The position numbers and the translations under genes were made by a program. A stretch of 64,000 bases of DNA from Kribbella pittospori (GTDB taxonomy: Bacteria > Actinomycetota > Actinomycetes > Propionibacteriales > Kribbellaceae), in contig NZ_SJKB01000001.1 in NCBI RefSeq assembly GCF_004331465.1, positions 1,116,001 to 1,180,000 of the forward strand. Reading direction: 5' to 3'. Below are positions 1 to 10,339 of the stretch, one piece after another (within the stretch, counting starts at the first letter, position 1; every line of letters starts with the position of its first letter). A model generated the notes under the pieces. It was not told the origin of the DNA. It saw only the letters and a program-made list of their open reading frames with translations, and ran no database searches.

Positions 1-115
1 TTCGGCGTTCGTCAAGGTGGTCGAGGCCGGCGAGGGTCCGGCGGGTGTGCGAAGGCTCACGGAGAGCCTGGCCGAGGGTGTCCGCAGGGAACCCAGCACC
101 GCCGCCGGTCGTTAG
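1..115 (+). CDS. C-terminal end of an unidentified upstream gene
   Basis: An open frame enters from the left edge (first full codon at 2) and stops at TAG 113-115, giving a 37-residue C-terminus. The tail has no recognisable motif. It ends 7 bp before the GTG start of the SCO lipoprotein gene, so the two are probably co-transcribed. Upstream sequence is needed to identify the protein. Confidence 0.5.
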   Translation, partial: SAFVKVVEAGEGPAGVRRLTESLAEGVRREPSTAAGR

Positions 116-122
116 AACCGCC

Positions 123-779
123 GTGAGTCGAACCAGGAACGCGGCACTCCTGCTGGCCGCGGTGGCTCTGCTGGCCCTCGCGGGCTGCAGCGGCGGCAAA
201 CAAGAGGCGGACAACCCCGGTGGAGCGGTCATCCGCACCACTCAGAACCCGAACGGTCTGCGCGGGGCGGCTCTGGACCAGCCGTACGCGATGCCGGCGA
301 AGACCCTGACCGACACGGGTGGGAATCCGTTCAACCTGGTCACCTCGACGAAGAAGCCGGTCACGCTGGTGTTCTTCGGCTACACGAACTGCCCGGACGT
401 CTGCCCGACGGTGATGGCCGACGTGGCGTCCGCGCTGACCAAGCTGGACGAGTCGGTGCGCGACCAGGTCCAGTTGCTCTTCATCACCACGGACCCGGCC
501 CGCGACACCGGCCCGGTGATCCGGAAATACCTGGACCGGTTCGACCCGTCGTTCGTCGGGCTGTCCGGTTCGCTGACCTCGATCAAGGACATCGCGCAGG
601 CCGTCGGCGTACCGGTGGAGGGGATGCAGAAGCTTCCCTCCGGCGGCTACGAGGTCGGCCACGGTGCCCAGGTGATCGGCTTCGGCAAGAACGACAAGGC
701 GAACGTGCTGTGGTTGTCGAACGCCGCCATCGGCGACCTGGCGCACGACTTCGGGAAGCTGGTGGAGGACAACCAGTGA
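123..779 (+). CDS. SCO1/SenC-family lipoprotein (copper/thiol-redox chaperone)
   Basis: Lipid-anchored extracytoplasmic thioredoxin-fold protein of 218 aa. SCO proteins deliver copper or reduce the CuA centre during cytochrome c oxidase assembly. GTG 123 is chosen because it places a hydrophobic signal sequence directly before the lipobox LAGC (Cys22); an upstream ATG at 45 would add 26 residues lying inside the previous gene. The family CxxxC copper motif is present as CPDVC (Cys90, Cys94), and the distal ligand is His180 in EVGHGA. The stop overlaps the next start (GTGA), indicating translational coupling to a MauE-like gene and then a DsbA-like gene, a typical exported thiol-redox set. Confidence 0.9.
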   Translation: MSRTRNAALLLAAVALLALAGCSGGKQEADNPGGAVIRTTQNPNGLRGAALDQPYAMPAKTLTDTGGNPFNLVTSTKKPVTLVFFGYTNCPDVCPTVMADVASALTKLDESVRDQVQLLFITTDPARDTGPVIRKYLDRFDPSFVGLSGSLTSIKDIAQAVGVPVEGMQKLPSGGYEVGHGAQVIGFGKNDKANVLWLSNAAIGDLAHDFGKLVEDNQ

Positions 780-1279
780 GCAAGTGGCGACAGCCGTGGT
801 TCCCCTGGGTCTCCCTGGTGGCACGGCTCGTGCTGGGCGTGGTGATGCTGGTGGCGGGTGCGCTGAAGGTGACCGATCCGGAGACCGCGGCGCAGGCGGT
901 CCGGGCGTACGAGATCCTGCCGAGCGGGCTGGTCTCGCCGGTCGGCTGGGGGCTGCCGTTCCTGGAGCTCGCGATCGGATTGCTGTTGATCGTCGGTTTC
1001 GGTGTCCGCGCCGCGGCGGTGGCCGCGGGTGTTTTCATGATCGTGTTCATCGTCGCGGTATCGTCCGCCTGGGCGCGCGGCCTCGCGATCGACTGCGGCT
1101 GCTTCGGCGGCGGCGGACAGATCGCCCCCGGCCAGACGAAGTACCTGCAGGAGATCTTGCGGGACGTCGGCCTGCTGCTGCTCGCGGCCTGGCTGTGGCT
1201 GAACCCTGTGAGTAAGTACGCCCTCGAGTCCGACCCATCCACCGAATCGTCCGCCCGGACAGGAGCCACCGCGTCGTGA
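776..1279 (+). CDS. MauE/DoxX-like membrane protein
   Basis: Integral membrane protein of 167 aa with about four transmembrane segments. It resembles the MauE/DoxX family, thought to pass reducing equivalents or help disulfide formation outside the membrane. Seen directly: hydrophobic segments at roughly 13-31, 55-75, 77-97 and 128-147, and a conserved CGCFGG motif (Cys107, Cys109) on a loop. GTG 776 overlaps the SCO stop codon, and the stop overlaps the next gene's GTG. An alternative start at 710 lies inside the SCO gene and would prepend a charged stretch. The role as electron donor to the neighbouring DsbA-like protein is inferred from the operon. Confidence 0.85.
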   Translation: MSKWRQPWFPWVSLVARLVLGVVMLVAGALKVTDPETAAQAVRAYEILPSGLVSPVGWGLPFLELAIGLLLIVGFGVRAAAVAAGVFMIVFIVAVSSAWARGLAIDCGCFGGGGQIAPGQTKYLQEILRDVGLLLLAAWLWLNPVSKYALESDPSTESSARTGATAS

Positions 1280-1983
1280 GCAAGACCAAAGCGCCCGTGA
1301 ATCCGCTGGTGCAGCAGCCCAAGCGGCGGATCTCGCCCGGGATCATCGTGGTGATCGTGCTGGTGCTGGCCCTCGGGGCCGGCGTCGGCGTGCAGTACTG
1401 GCGCGGCCACTCCAAGGTCGAGGTGAGTTCGAACGGGCGGCCCGAGCCCACCGTGATCACCGGCCCGGGCCAGGCCGGCAAGGGTGTCACCGTCGGCCAG
1501 GCCGGCGCGAAGGCGCACATCGACCTGTACCTCGACTTCCGTTGCCCGCACTGCGCGGAGTTCGAGGAGGCGACCGGCGCGACCGTCGACAAGCTGGTCC
1601 AGGACGGCACCGCCACGCTGACCTACTGGCCGCTGGGCTTCGTCAACCCGGACGCTTCGCCGCGGCTGGCCAACGCGTTCGCCGCCGCGGCCGCGAACGG
1701 CAAGGCGCTCAGCTTCGCCGACGAGATGTACGGCGACTTCAGCAAGTCCTGGACCACAGACCAGTTGCTGGAGCTGGGCAAACAGCTCGGCATCGGCGAC
1801 GCGAAGTTCCAGCAGGCGGTGCAGGACAACACCTACGCCGGCTGGCTGGACAGCGTCTCCAAGGCGTCGGACGACCGCGGCGTGACCGGTACGCCGACCG
1901 TCTACGTCAACGACAAGCCGCTCGACGCGGACCAACTGACCGCGGAAGGCCTGCAGAAGGCCGTGGACGCGATCGCGAGCTGA
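1276..1983 (+). CDS. DsbA-family membrane-anchored thiol:disulfide oxidoreductase
   Basis: Protein of 235 aa with a short cytoplasmic N-terminus, one transmembrane anchor (about residues 22-40) and an extracytoplasmic thioredoxin/DsbA fold. The redox motif is CPHC (Cys90-Cys93, in DFRCPHCAEF), and the cis-proline loop is seen as TGTPTVYV near residue 205. It probably oxidises or reduces exported cysteines in concert with the MauE-like protein whose stop codon it overlaps (GTGA at 1276). The substrate cannot be told from sequence. The C-terminal helix ends normally. Confidence 0.9.
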   Translation: MSKTKAPVNPLVQQPKRRISPGIIVVIVLVLALGAGVGVQYWRGHSKVEVSSNGRPEPTVITGPGQAGKGVTVGQAGAKAHIDLYLDFRCPHCAEFEEATGATVDKLVQDGTATLTYWPLGFVNPDASPRLANAFAAAAANGKALSFADEMYGDFSKSWTTDQLLELGKQLGIGDAKFQQAVQDNTYAGWLDSVSKASDDRGVTGTPTVYVNDKPLDADQLTAEGLQKAVDAIAS

Positions 1984-2055
1984 CGCACCGAGTCCCCATC
2001 GTGACCATGAGTTTCTGGTCGCGGTGGGACGGGTCGAGTAGCGTTCCCACTTGCC

Positions 2056-3054
2056 ATGTCTAGTCTGATTCCCGCCGTGATGGTTCCGGCGTTCATCCCC
2101 AGCCCGAGCCAGGGTGTCTGGCACGTCCTCGGCCTGCCGATCCGCGCGTACGCGCTGTGCATCCTGGCCGGCATCTTCGTCGGCTACTGGCTCGGCCGCC
2201 GGCGCTGGGTCGCTCGCGGCGGCTCGCCCACCGTGCTGGCCGACATCATGTTCTGGGCCATCCCGTTCGGGCTGGTCGGGGCCCGGATCTACCACGTCAT
2301 CACCGACGCCGAGCTGTACTTCGGCGCGGGCCGGCACCCGATCGACGCGCTGAAGATCTGGCACGGCGGGCTCGGCATCTGGGGTGCGGTCGCGTTCGGC
2401 GCACTCGGTGCCTGGATCGCCTGCCGGCGGGCCAAGGTGCCGTTCCTGGCGGTCGCGGACGCGATGGCGCCCGGGATCGCGCTGGCCCAGGTGCTCGGCC
2501 GGTTCGGGAACTACTTCAACCAGGAACTGTTCGGTAAGCCGACCGACAAGCCGTGGGGCCTGGAGATCGCGCCCGAGCACCGGCCGGACGGGTATCAGAA
2601 CTTCGCCACCTTCCACCCGACGTTCCTGTACGAAGCGATCTGGAACCTCGGTGTGGTCGCGCTGGTTCTCCTGGTCGACCGTCGTTACAAGCTCGGCCAC
2701 GGCCGTGCGTTCGCCCTGTACGTGGCCGGCTACACCGCCGGTCGTGCCTGGGTCGAGAACCTGCGCATCGACACCGTGAACCACTTCCTCGGCCTGCGGC
2801 TGAACGTGTGGACGTCGCTGATCCTGTTCGTCATCGCCGTCGTCTACTTCATCGTCAGCGCTCGCCTGCAGCCCGGCCAGGAGGACATCTCCGGCGGTCC
2901 CGCCGCCGGCAAGCCCACCGACGACGAGGCGAAGCCCGAGTCCGAGCCCGAGTCCGAGGCTGACGCCGTGGCGGCTGATGCGAAGGTCGACGCCGAGCCT
3001 AAGGTTGAGGCGAAGAGCACCAACGGTTCCGATCCAGACGGGTCTCGTGACTGA
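2056..3054 (+). CDS. lgt: Prolipoprotein diacylglyceryl transferase
   Basis: Transfers diacylglycerol from phosphatidylglycerol to the lipobox cysteine of prolipoproteins; a polytopic membrane enzyme. The family signature GRFGNYFNQE is at residues 148-157 and the catalytic-region HGGLGIWG at 103-110. A charged, Glu/Ala/Lys-rich tail (about residue 275 to 332) is typical of actinobacterial Lgt. ATG 2056 is preceded by a -10-like TAGCGT (2039-2044) leaving a very short leader, so the gene may have its own promoter despite following the dsbA-like gene by 72 bp. The SCO lipoprotein and LivK in this window are plausible substrates. Confidence 0.95.
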   Translation: MSSLIPAVMVPAFIPSPSQGVWHVLGLPIRAYALCILAGIFVGYWLGRRRWVARGGSPTVLADIMFWAIPFGLVGARIYHVITDAELYFGAGRHPIDALKIWHGGLGIWGAVAFGALGAWIACRRAKVPFLAVADAMAPGIALAQVLGRFGNYFNQELFGKPTDKPWGLEIAPEHRPDGYQNFATFHPTFLYEAIWNLGVVALVLLVDRRYKLGHGRAFALYVAGYTAGRAWVENLRIDTVNHFLGLRLNVWTSLILFVIAVVYFIVSARLQPGQEDISGGPAAGKPTDDEAKPESEPESEADAVAADAKVDAEPKVEAKSTNGSDPDGSRD

Positions 3055-3772
3055 CGTACCTGAGGTTTCTGCCGAGCATCACGGGGATCACACTCATCGT
3101 GATGTGAACGGCGGCTGGCTGCGGCCGGCGGTGTTCGGGGCGATGGACGGCCTGGTGTCGAACTTCGCCCTGATCGCCGGCATGGACGGCGGCACCGAAT
3201 CCGGCTCGAAGGTGATCGTCCTGGCCGGGCTCGCGGGCCTGGCCGCGGGCGCGTTCTCGATGGCGGCGGGGGAGTACACCTCGGTCGCCTCGCAGCGCGA
3301 GCTGGCCCGGGCCGAGATCGAGGTGGAGCGCAAGGAGATCCAGCGCCACCCGGTCGACGAGGAGATCGAGCTCGCCGAGACCTACCGCGCCAAGGGGCTC
3401 GACCCGGACCTGGCCAGCAAGGTCGCCAAGCAGTTCCACACCGATCCCGACCAGGCCCTCGAGGAGCACGTCCGCGAGGAGCTCGGCATCGACCCGCACG
3501 ACCTGCCGAACCCGGTGGTCGCGGCCGCGTCCTCGTTCGTCTGCTTCGCGGTCGGCGCGTTCATCCCGCTCCTGCCGTACCTGCTCGGCGCCGGCAGCGT
3601 CGTACCGGCGCTGATCATGTCGCTCACGGCGCTCTTCGTCTGCGGCGCCGTCGTCTCCCGCGTGACGAGCAGGTCGTGGTGGTACTCCGGCCTCCGCCAA
3701 CTGATCCTCGGCGGCCTCGCCGCAGCCCTGACCTACTTCGTCGGCACGCTGGTGGGCCCGGGCATCGGCTGA
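3047..3772 (+). CDS. VIT1/CCC1-family metal transporter
   Basis: Membrane protein of 241 aa of the vacuolar iron transporter family, which in bacteria exports or detoxifies Fe2+/Mn2+. Seen: a His-rich N-terminus, then [17 protein letters not shown], the conserved first-helix signature; a Glu-rich cytoplasmic segment (about residues 78-150) matching the metal-binding domain; and hydrophobic helices at the C-terminus. GTG 3047 overlaps the lgt stop by 8 bp, so translation is probably coupled. The last 40 bp overlap the convergent ACC deaminase gene. Confidence 0.85.
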   Translation: MTDVPEVSAEHHGDHTHRDVNGGWLRPAVFGAMDGLVSNFALIAGMDGGTESGSKVIVLAGLAGLAAGAFSMAAGEYTSVASQRELARAEIEVERKEIQRHPVDEEIELAETYRAKGLDPDLASKVAKQFHTDPDQALEEHVREELGIDPHDLPNPVVAAASSFVCFAVGAFIPLLPYLLGAGSVVPALIMSLTALFVCGAVVSRVTSRSWWYSGLRQLILGGLAAALTYFVGTLVGPGIG

Positions 3773-4782
3773 GTGTGCGTGAACAGCCCGCTGTAGGCGT
3801 TCAGGGCTGGCTGGCCGCCCAGGTGGGCGTAGAGGACGTTGGAGCCCTTGCCGATCTCGCCCTCGCGGATCAGATCGATCAGCCCTGCCATCGACTTCCC
3901 CTCGTAGACCGGGTCGATGATCATCCCTTCGAGCTGCCCGGTCAGGCGGATCGCGTCGAGCGTCGACTGCACCGGGATGCCGTACAGGTCACCGGCCCAG
4001 CCCTCGACCACGGTGATCTCGTCGTCGCGTAGCTCCCGGCCGAGCCCGATCAGCTCGGCGGTCGCCCGCGCGATCCGCGCGACCTGGTCGTGGGTCTCCT
4101 GCAGCTTCGCGCTCGCGTCGATCCCGATCACCCGCCGCGGCCGGTCCTGCCCGGCGAACCCGGCGATCATCCCGGCCTGTGTCGACCCGGTGACTGCGCA
4201 GACGATGATCGTGTCGAAGAACACGCCGAGTTCCTGCTCCTGCTGTGCGACCTCGTCCGCCCAGCCGGCGAACCCGAGCCCGCCGAGCGGGTGGTCCGAG
4301 GCACCCGCGGGGATGGCGTACGGCGTACCTCCGCGGGCCTCGACGTCGGCCAGCGCTTCCTTCCAGCTGTCCTTGAACCCGATCCCGAAGCCGGCCGGGT
4401 CGAGGCGGACCTCGGCGCCCATGATCCGGCTCAGCAGGATGTTGCCGACCCGGTCGTTGAGCGCGTCGGGCCAGTCGACCCAGTTCTCCTGCACCAGTAC
4501 GGCTTTCAGGCCGGCCTTCGCCGCGACCGCGGCCACCTGCCGCGTGTGGTTCGACTGATACCCACCGATCGACACCAGTGTGTCCGCGCCCTGCGCGAGC
4601 GCGTCGGGGAGCAGGTACTCGAGCTTCCGCGTCTTGTTCCCGCCGTACGCGAGCCCGGAGTTGCAGTCCTCCCGCTTCGCCCAGATCCGGGCTCCACCGA
4701 GGTACACACTCAGCCGGTCGAGCGGATGCACCGGGCTCGGCCCGAACAGCAGCGGATACCGCGGGAAATCGGACAGTGCCAT
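3733..4782 (-). CDS. acdS: 1-aminocyclopropane-1-carboxylate deaminase
   Basis: PLP enzyme of fold type II that cleaves ACC, the plant ethylene precursor, to 2-oxobutyrate and ammonia; 349 aa. Seen: [20 protein letters not shown] at the N-terminus, PLP lysine Lys50 in [22 protein letters not shown], and DPVYEGKSM. The Glu after the Tyr in the last motif separates true ACC deaminases from D-cysteine desulfhydrases, which usually carry Thr there. ATG 4782 is preceded by a strong GGGAGG ribosome-binding site. The frame runs about 11 residues past the usual C-terminus into the 3' end of the convergent VIT-family gene (40-bp overlap). The gene suggests a soil or rhizosphere lifestyle. Confidence 0.92.
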   Translation of the reverse strand: MALSDFPRYPLLFGPSPVHPLDRLSVYLGGARIWAKREDCNSGLAYGGNKTRKLEYLLPDALAQGADTLVSIGGYQSNHTRQVAAVAAKAGLKAVLVQENWVDWPDALNDRVGNILLSRIMGAEVRLDPAGFGIGFKDSWKEALADVEARGGTPYAIPAGASDHPLGGLGFAGWADEVAQQEQELGVFFDTIIVCAVTGSTQAGMIAGFAGQDRPRRVIGIDASAKLQETHDQVARIARATAELIGLGRELRDDEITVVEGWAGDLYGIPVQSTLDAIRLTGQLEGMIIDPVYEGKSMAGLIDLIREGEIGKGSNVLYAHLGGQPALNAYSGLFTHTQPMPGPTSVPTK

Positions 4783-4824
4783 GATTCCTCCCGAAACTCG
4801 ATCGCCCGGCGCAGCCGCCGTGAC

Positions 4825-4830
4825 TAGGGT
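4825..4830 (+). promoter_or_regulatory. -10 hexamer TAGGGT, leaderless start
   Basis: TAGGGT ends 7 nt before ATG 4838, so transcription would begin at or next to the start codon. This favours ATG 4838 over GTG 4820, which lies upstream of the hexamer. Confidence 0.45.
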
Positions 4831-4837
4831 CGGCCAG

Positions 4838-5605
4838 ATGTTCCCCGGCGAGATCGATGTCCAGCCGTCCATCTACCTCGACCACCTCGGCACCATCTTC
4901 GCCCGCTTCGGCACGGACACCCAGGATTCGGGCAACGTCTCGTACGGCGTACAGACCCCGTCCGCCCGTTACTTCGTCAAGACAGCGGGCGATCCCGCCA
5001 ACACCGATCCGTACCTGGATTTCGACGGCCGCGTCGCCCTCCTGCGCAACGCGGTAGACCTAGCGGAGTCCGCCGTACACCCCGCCCTGCCGACGTTGCA
5101 CGCGGTGATCGAGTCGCCGGGCGGCCCGCTGCTCGTCTACGACTGGCGCGACGGCGAACTGCTCGGCGTCAACCGGCCAGCGCATGAACGGTTCCGCGCC
5201 CTGCCCGTCGACGAGATCCTGACCGCGCTCGACACCCTCTACGACCTGCACGCCGATCTCGACGCCGCCGGCTGGGTGGAGGGCGACTTCTACGACGGCG
5301 CCATGCTGTACGACTTCCCGACCCGCCGGCTCACTGTGATGGACCTCGACACCTATCGCCGTGGTCCGCACCGCAACGACATGGGCCGCATGTTCGGCTC
5401 CAGCCGCTTCATGGCGCCCGAACAGCACTCCCTAGGCGCTCCCATCGACAGCCGGACAACGGCGTACGTGATGGCCCGGGCCGCCCTCGTCTTCCTGTCC
5501 GACCCGCCACCAGGGCTTTACGCCGTGCTCCAGGAAGCCACCACGACTCGATTCCCGTCGTACTCGGCCTTTCATCGGGCGTGGCTGAGTGCTCGGGGTA
5601 GATGA
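4838..5605 (+). CDS. Divergent protein-kinase-fold protein
   Basis: Protein of 255 aa with a degenerate eukaryotic-type kinase layout. Seen: a likely ATP-lysine in ARYFVKTAG, a catalytic-loop-like GDFYDGAML, a metal-loop-like VMDLDTY, and an activation-segment-like [10 protein letters not shown] resembling the GTxxYMAPE motif of Hanks kinases. The usual HRD histidine is missing and the usual Asn is not in place, so activity is uncertain. It is divergent from acdS with a 55-bp gap. Substrate unknown. It could equally be an aminoglycoside/choline-kinase relative, although MAPEQ argues for a Ser/Thr kinase origin. Confidence 0.6.
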   Translation: MFPGEIDVQPSIYLDHLGTIFARFGTDTQDSGNVSYGVQTPSARYFVKTAGDPANTDPYLDFDGRVALLRNAVDLAESAVHPALPTLHAVIESPGGPLLVYDWRDGELLGVNRPAHERFRALPVDEILTALDTLYDLHADLDAAGWVEGDFYDGAMLYDFPTRRLTVMDLDTYRRGPHRNDMGRMFGSSRFMAPEQHSLGAPIDSRTTAYVMARAALVFLSDPPPGLYAVLQEATTTRFPSYSAFHRAWLSARGR

Positions 5606-5662
5606 ATTTCAGGTGTTGTGGGTGGTTCTCTGGAAGGGATGCTGGGAAGATTGAGGGCGAGG

Positions 5663-5680
5663 AGTGAGCGCTTGCTTACT
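5663..5680. promoter_or_regulatory. TetR-type operator-like palindrome upstream of gltB
   Basis: AGTGAGCGCTTGCTTACT is an 18-bp imperfect palindrome with matching half-sites AGTxAGC / GCTxACT, the form often bound by TetR-family dimers. A further CTTAC...GTAAG inverted pair follows at 5675-5693. It lies about 60 bp upstream of a possible -10 (TAGTCT, 5740-5745). No TetR gene is present nearby. The 5606-5815 intergenic region contains no gene that I can support. Confidence 0.4.
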
Positions 5681-5739
5681 GTGGGTGAGTAAGGCGTTGT
5701 GACGGTGGAATGGCTGTCCATCTGTCGGGCGTCATGAGG

Positions 5740-5745
5740 TAGTCT
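5740..5745 (+). promoter_or_regulatory. Possible gltB -10 hexamer TAGTCT
   Basis: TAGTCT fits the TAnnnT -10 consensus and would give a leader of about 65 nt before gltB. No convincing -35 was found at 16-18 bp. Confidence 0.3.
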
Positions 5746-5815
5746 CGGGACACCCGGCTTGGGCCAATGTTGTCCCGCGGCCAGTTGTTGACCGTAGGAC
5801 GACGGGAGCCCCTGA

Positions 5816-8800
5816 ATGTTTGGTCGCGCCCCCTTCCCGAGCGAGGGACTGTACGACGGCACCCACGAGCACGACGCTTGTGGTGTCGCCTTCGTCGCCA
5901 CCCTGACCGGTGAACCCAGCCACGACATCGTGGCCAAGGCCTTGACCGCCCTGCGCAACCTCGAACACCGTGGCGCCTCCGGTGCCGAACCGGACTCCGG
6001 CGACGGTGCCGGCATCCTGCTCCAGATCCCGGACGCCTTCTACCGCAAGGTGTGCGACTTCGAGCTGCCGGTCCCGCGCAGCTATGCCACCGGGATCGCG
6101 TTCCTCCCGACCGACGCCGACGACGCCGCGAAGGCGATCGCGCGGATCGAGGAGCTCGCCGCCGAGGAGAAACTGACCGTCCTGGGCTGGCGCGACGTGC
6201 CGACCTCCCCGGACCTGCTGGGTGCCACCGCTCGCTCGGTGATGCCGACCTTCAAGCAGCTGTTCGTCGCCGCGCGGGCCGGCCGGGTGCTCGGCCTGGC
6301 GCTGGAGCGGATGGCGTTCCGGCTGCGGAAGCGGGCCGAGAAGGAGACCGAGACCTACTTCCCGTCACTGTCCGGCCGGACCATCACCTACAAGGGGATG
6401 CTGACCACCGACCAGCTGGACAAGTTCTTCCCCGAGCTGACCGACCCCGACCTCGCCTCCGCGATCGGCGTCGTGCACTCGCGGTTCTCCACCAACACGT
6501 TCCCGTCCTGGCCGCTGGCCCACCCGTACCGCTACATCGCGCACAACGGCGAGATCAACACCGTCCAGGGCAACCGCAACTGGATGCGGGCCCGCGAGGC
6601 CCTGCTCGCCAGCGACCTGATCCCCGGCGACCTCGAGCAGCTCTACCCGATCTGTACGCCGTCCGCGTCGGACTCGGCGTCGTTCGACGAGGTGCTGGAG
6701 CTGCTGCATCTCGGCGGCCGGTCGCTGCCGCACGCCATCCTGATGATGATTCCGGAAGCGTGGGAGAACGCGACCACGATGGACCCGGCGCGGCGGGCGT
6801 TCTACGAGTTCCACTCGACGCTGATGGAGCCGTGGGACGGCCCGGCGTCGGTGGTCTTCTCCGACGGCAGCAAGGTCGGCGCGGTGCTGGACCGCAACGG
6901 CCTGCGTCCGTCCCGCTACTGGGTCACCGAAGACGGACTCGTCGTACTCGCGTCCGAGGCCGGCGTACTCGACATTGACCCGGCCACGGTGACCGAGAAG
7001 GGCCGGCTCGAGCCGGGCCGGATCTTCCTGGTGGACGTCGAGGCGCACCGGATCATCACCGACTCCGAGGTGAAGAACGCGCTCGCCACCGAGCACCCGT
7101 ACGACGAATGGCTGCATGCCGGTCTGATCCGGTTCGAGGACCTGCACGAGCGCGAGCACGTCGTGCACAGCCACGCGTCGGTGACCCGTCGCCAGCAGGT
7201 GTTCGGGTACACCGAGGAAGAACTGCGGGTCATCCTCACCCCGATGGCCAGGGCCGGCGCGGAGCCGATCGGCTCGATGGGCACCGACACGCCGATCGCG
7301 GCGCTGAGCGACCGACCACGGCTGCTGTTCGACTACTTCGCGCAGTTGTTCGCGCAGGTGACCAACCCGCCGCTGGACGCGATCCGCGAGGAGCTCGTCA
7401 CCTCACTGTCGTCGTCGCTCGGCCCGGAGGCGAACCTGCTCAGCCCGAGCCCGGCGTCCTGCCGGCAGGTCGTGATCCCGTTCCCGGTGATCACGAACGA
7501 CGAGCTGGCCAAGCTGCGCCACATCAACCTCGACGGAGACATGCCCGGCCTGGCCACCACGGTCCTGCGCGGTGTGTTCGACGTCGAAGGTGGGGGAGAG
7601 GCGCTGAAGGCGCGGCTCGAGGAGATCTGTGCGGAGGCTGACGCCGCCATCAAGGACGGCGCCCGCATCCTGGTGCTCTCCGACCGCCATTCGAACGCGG
7701 ACAGCGCCCCGATCCCGTCGCTGCTGTTGACCGCCGCGGTCCACCATCACCTGGTCCGGGAGAAGACCCGTACGCAGGTCGGCCTGGTGGTCGAGGCCGG
7801 CGACGTCCGCGAGGTCCACCACGTGGCCCTGCTGATGGGGTACGGCGCTGCCGCGATCAACCCGTACCTCGCGCTGGAGTCGGTCGAGGACCTGTGCCGT
7901 CGCGGCACCTACCTGCCGGGGGTCGAGCCCGAGCAGGCCGTCCGCAACGTGGTGAAGTCCCTCGGCAAGGGCGTCCTCAAGGTGATGTCGAAGATGGGCG
8001 TCAGCACGGTGGCGTCGTACACCGGTGCCCAGATCTTCGAGGCCAACGGCCTCGCGCCCGACCTGGTCGACACCTACTTCACCGGTACGTCGTCGAAGCT
8101 CGGCGGCGTCGGCCTGGACACGATCGCCGAGGAGGTACGCCGCCGGCACCTGCGCGCGTACCCGGCGGACGGCATCCTGCCCGCGCACCGCAAGCTGGAG
8201 ATCGGCGGCGAGTACCAGTGGCGGCGGGAGGGTGAGCCGCACCTGTTCGACCCGGACACGGTGTTCCGGCTGCAGCACAGCACCCGGACCGGGCGCTACG
8301 ACATCTTCAAGCAGTACACGGCCCGCGTGGACGAGCAGTCCGAGCGGCTGATGACATTGCGCGGCCTGTTCGGCTTCAACTCCGACCGTGAGCCGATCCC
8401 GGTCGAGGAGGTCGAGCCGGTCAGCGCGATCGTCAAGCGGTTCTCCACCGGCGCGATGAGCTACGGCTCGATCAGCGCCGAGGCGCACACCACGCTCGCG
8501 ATCGCGATGAACCAGCTCGGCGGCAAGTCGAACACCGGCGAGGGCGGCGAGGACTCCGATCGCCTGCACGACCCGTCCCGGCGGAGCTCGATCAAGCAGG
8601 TCGCGTCCGGCCGGTTCGGCGTGACCGCGGAGTACCTGACGAACTCCGACGACATCCAGATCAAGATGGCGCAGGGGGCCAAGCCGGGTGAGGGCGGTCA
8701 ACTGCCCGGCAACAAGGTCTACCCGTGGGTGGCCAGCACCCGGCACTCGACGCCGGGCGTCGGCCTGATCTCGCCGCCGCCGCACCACGACATCTACTCG

Positions 8801-10339
8801 ATCGAGGATCTGGCCCAGCTGATCCACGACCTGAAGAACGCGAACCCGGCTGCGCGCATTCACGTGAAGCTGGTGTCCGAGGTCGGTGTCGGCACGATCG
8901 CCGCGGGTGTCAGCAAGGCGCACGCGGACGTCGTACTGATCTCTGGTCACGACGGTGGTACTGGTGCGGCTCCGCTGACGTCGCTGAAGCATGCGGGCGG
9001 ACCGTGGGAGCTCGGCCTGGCCGAGACCCAGCAGACTCTGCTGCTCAACGGTTTGCGCGACCGGATCGTCGTACAGACCGATGGGCAGTTGAAGACCGGC
9101 CGGGACGTGGTCGTCGCGGCACTGCTCGGCGCCGAGGAGTACGGCTTCGCGACCGCACCGCTGGTGGTGTCGGGCTGCATCATGATGCGGGTCTGCCACC
9201 TGGACACCTGCCCGGTTGGTGTCGCGACCCAGAACCCCGTACTGCGCGAACGGTTCTCCGGCAAGCCCGAGTTCGTGGTGAACTTCTTCGAGTTCATCGC
9301 CGAGGAGGTCCGGGAATACCTTGCCCAGCTGGGTTTCCGGTCCCTGGACGAGGCGATCGGCCACGCCGAGGTGCTGGACATCCACCGCGCGGTCGACCAC
9401 TGGAAGGCCGACGGCCTGGACCTGTCGCCGATCCTGCACGTGCCGTCGCTGCCCGAGGGCGCGTCCCGGCACCGGGTCGTCGAACAGGACCACGGCCTGG
9501 ACAAGGCGCTCGACAACGAGCTGATCCGGATCTGCCGGCCGGCCCTCGACAGCGGCGAGCCGGTCCGGGCGCAGCTGCCGATCCGCAACGTCAACCGGAC
9601 CGTCGGCACGATGCTCGGCCACGAGATCACCAAGCGGTACCGCGCGGCCGGCCTGGCCGACGGCACCATCGACCTGACCTTCACCGGGTCGGCCGGGAAC
9701 TCGTTCGCCGCCTTCGTCCCGAGCGGTGTCACGCTGCGACTCGAGGGTGACGCCAACGATTACGTCGGCAAGGGCCTGTCCGGTGGTCGCGTGGTGATCC
9801 GGCCGGACCGGGTCGCGCGGTTCGACGCCGCCGACCAGATCATCGCCGGTAACGTCATCGCGTACGGCGCGACGTCCGGTGAACTGTTCATCAGTGGTGG
9901 CGTCGGGCAACGGTTCTGTGTCCGGAACTCCGGAGCCACCGCGGTCGTCGAGTCCGTCGGCGACCACGCCTGCGAGTACATGACCGGTGGGCGCGTCGTC
10001 GTACTCGGCGCCGTCGGCCGGAACTTCGCGGCGGGCATGTCGGGCGGCGTCGCCCACGTGCTCGATCTGGACCGCGCCCTGGTGAACCCGGAGCTGGTGG
10101 ACCTGCTCCCGCTCACCGAGGACGAGTCCGGACTGTTGCAGGACCTGGTCCGCCGGCACCACGAGGAGACCGGATCGGAACGGGCGGCCAAGCTGCTCGC
10201 CGACTGGGCCGCGGCCGAGGTCAGGTTCACCACGGTGATGCCCCGCGACTACGCCCGGGTGCTGGCGGCCAAGGCGGCCGCCGAGCGGGACGGGCTGGAC
10301 GAGGATGCCACCACGCGAGCGATGATGGAGGCCATCTGA
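5816..10339 (+). CDS. gltB: Glutamate synthase large (alpha) subunit
   Basis: Makes two glutamates from glutamine and 2-oxoglutarate with electrons supplied through GltD; 1507 aa, the normal length for bacterial alpha subunits. It starts with a 21-residue propeptide, and Cys22 in HDACGV becomes the N-terminal glutaminase nucleophile. Order: class II amidotransferase (22 to about 420), central domain, FMN-binding synthase domain (about 830-1200), and C-terminal glutamate-synthase beta-helix (GXXGXXXG repeats such as [20 protein letters not shown]). The 3Fe-4S cysteines are Cys1121, Cys1127 and Cys1132. ATG 5816 has a GGGAG ribosome-binding site. The stop overlaps the gltD start (TGATG). Confidence 0.98.
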   Translation: MFGRAPFPSEGLYDGTHEHDACGVAFVATLTGEPSHDIVAKALTALRNLEHRGASGAEPDSGDGAGILLQIPDAFYRKVCDFELPVPRSYATGIAFLPTDADDAAKAIARIEELAAEEKLTVLGWRDVPTSPDLLGATARSVMPTFKQLFVAARAGRVLGLALERMAFRLRKRAEKETETYFPSLSGRTITYKGMLTTDQLDKFFPELTDPDLASAIGVVHSRFSTNTFPSWPLAHPYRYIAHNGEINTVQGNRNWMRAREALLASDLIPGDLEQLYPICTPSASDSASFDEVLELLHLGGRSLPHAILMMIPEAWENATTMDPARRAFYEFHSTLMEPWDGPASVVFSDGSKVGAVLDRNGLRPSRYWVTEDGLVVLASEAGVLDIDPATVTEKGRLEPGRIFLVDVEAHRIITDSEVKNALATEHPYDEWLHAGLIRFEDLHEREHVVHSHASVTRRQQVFGYTEEELRVILTPMARAGAEPIGSMGTDTPIAALSDRPRLLFDYFAQLFAQVTNPPLDAIREELVTSLSSSLGPEANLLSPSPASCRQVVIPFPVITNDELAKLRHINLDGDMPGLATTVLRGVFDVEGGGEALKARLEEICAEADAAIKDGARILVLSDRHSNADSAPIPSLLLTAAVHHHLVREKTRTQVGLVVEAGDVREVHHVALLMGYGAAAINPYLALESVEDLCRRGTYLPGVEPEQAVRNVVKSLGKGVLKVMSKMGVSTVASYTGAQIFEANGLAPDLVDTYFTGTSSKLGGVGLDTIAEEVRRRHLRAYPADGILPAHRKLEIGGEYQWRREGEPHLFDPDTVFRLQHSTRTGRYDIFKQYTARVDEQSERLMTLRGLFGFNSDREPIPVEEVEPVSAIVKRFSTGAMSYGSISAEAHTTLAIAMNQLGGKSNTGEGGEDSDRLHDPSRRSSIKQVASGRFGVTAEYLTNSDDIQIKMAQGAKPGEGGQLPGNKVYPWVASTRHSTPGVGLISPPPHHDIYSIEDLAQLIHDLKNANPAARIHVKLVSEVGVGTIAAGVSKAHADVVLISGHDGGTGAAPLTSLKHAGGPWELGLAETQQTLLLNGLRDRIVVQTDGQLKTGRDVVVAALLGAEEYGFATAPLVVSGCIMMRVCHLDTCPVGVATQNPVLRERFSGKPEFVVNFFEFIAEEVREYLAQLGFRSLDEAIGHAEVLDIHRAVDHWKADGLDLSPILHVPSLPEGASRHRVVEQDHGLDKALDNELIRICRPALDSGEPVRAQLPIRNVNRTVGTMLGHEITKRYRAAGLADGTIDLTFTGSAGNSFAAFVPSGVTLRLEGDANDYVGKGLSGGRVVIRPDRVARFDAADQIIAGNVIAYGATSGELFISGGVGQRFCVRNSGATAVVESVGDHACEYMTGGRVVVLGAVGRNFAAGMSGGVAHVLDLDRALVNPELVDLLPLTEDESGLLQDLVRRHHEETGSERAAKLLADWAAAEVRFTTVMPRDYARVLAAKAAAERDGLDEDATTRAMMEAI

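Noticed and set aside
583..2784. Long open frame on the minus strand opposite the SCO-lgt genes
   Set aside because: Composition is Arg/Gly/Val/Asp-rich without any motif and it lies antisense to four well-supported genes; a high-GC shadow.
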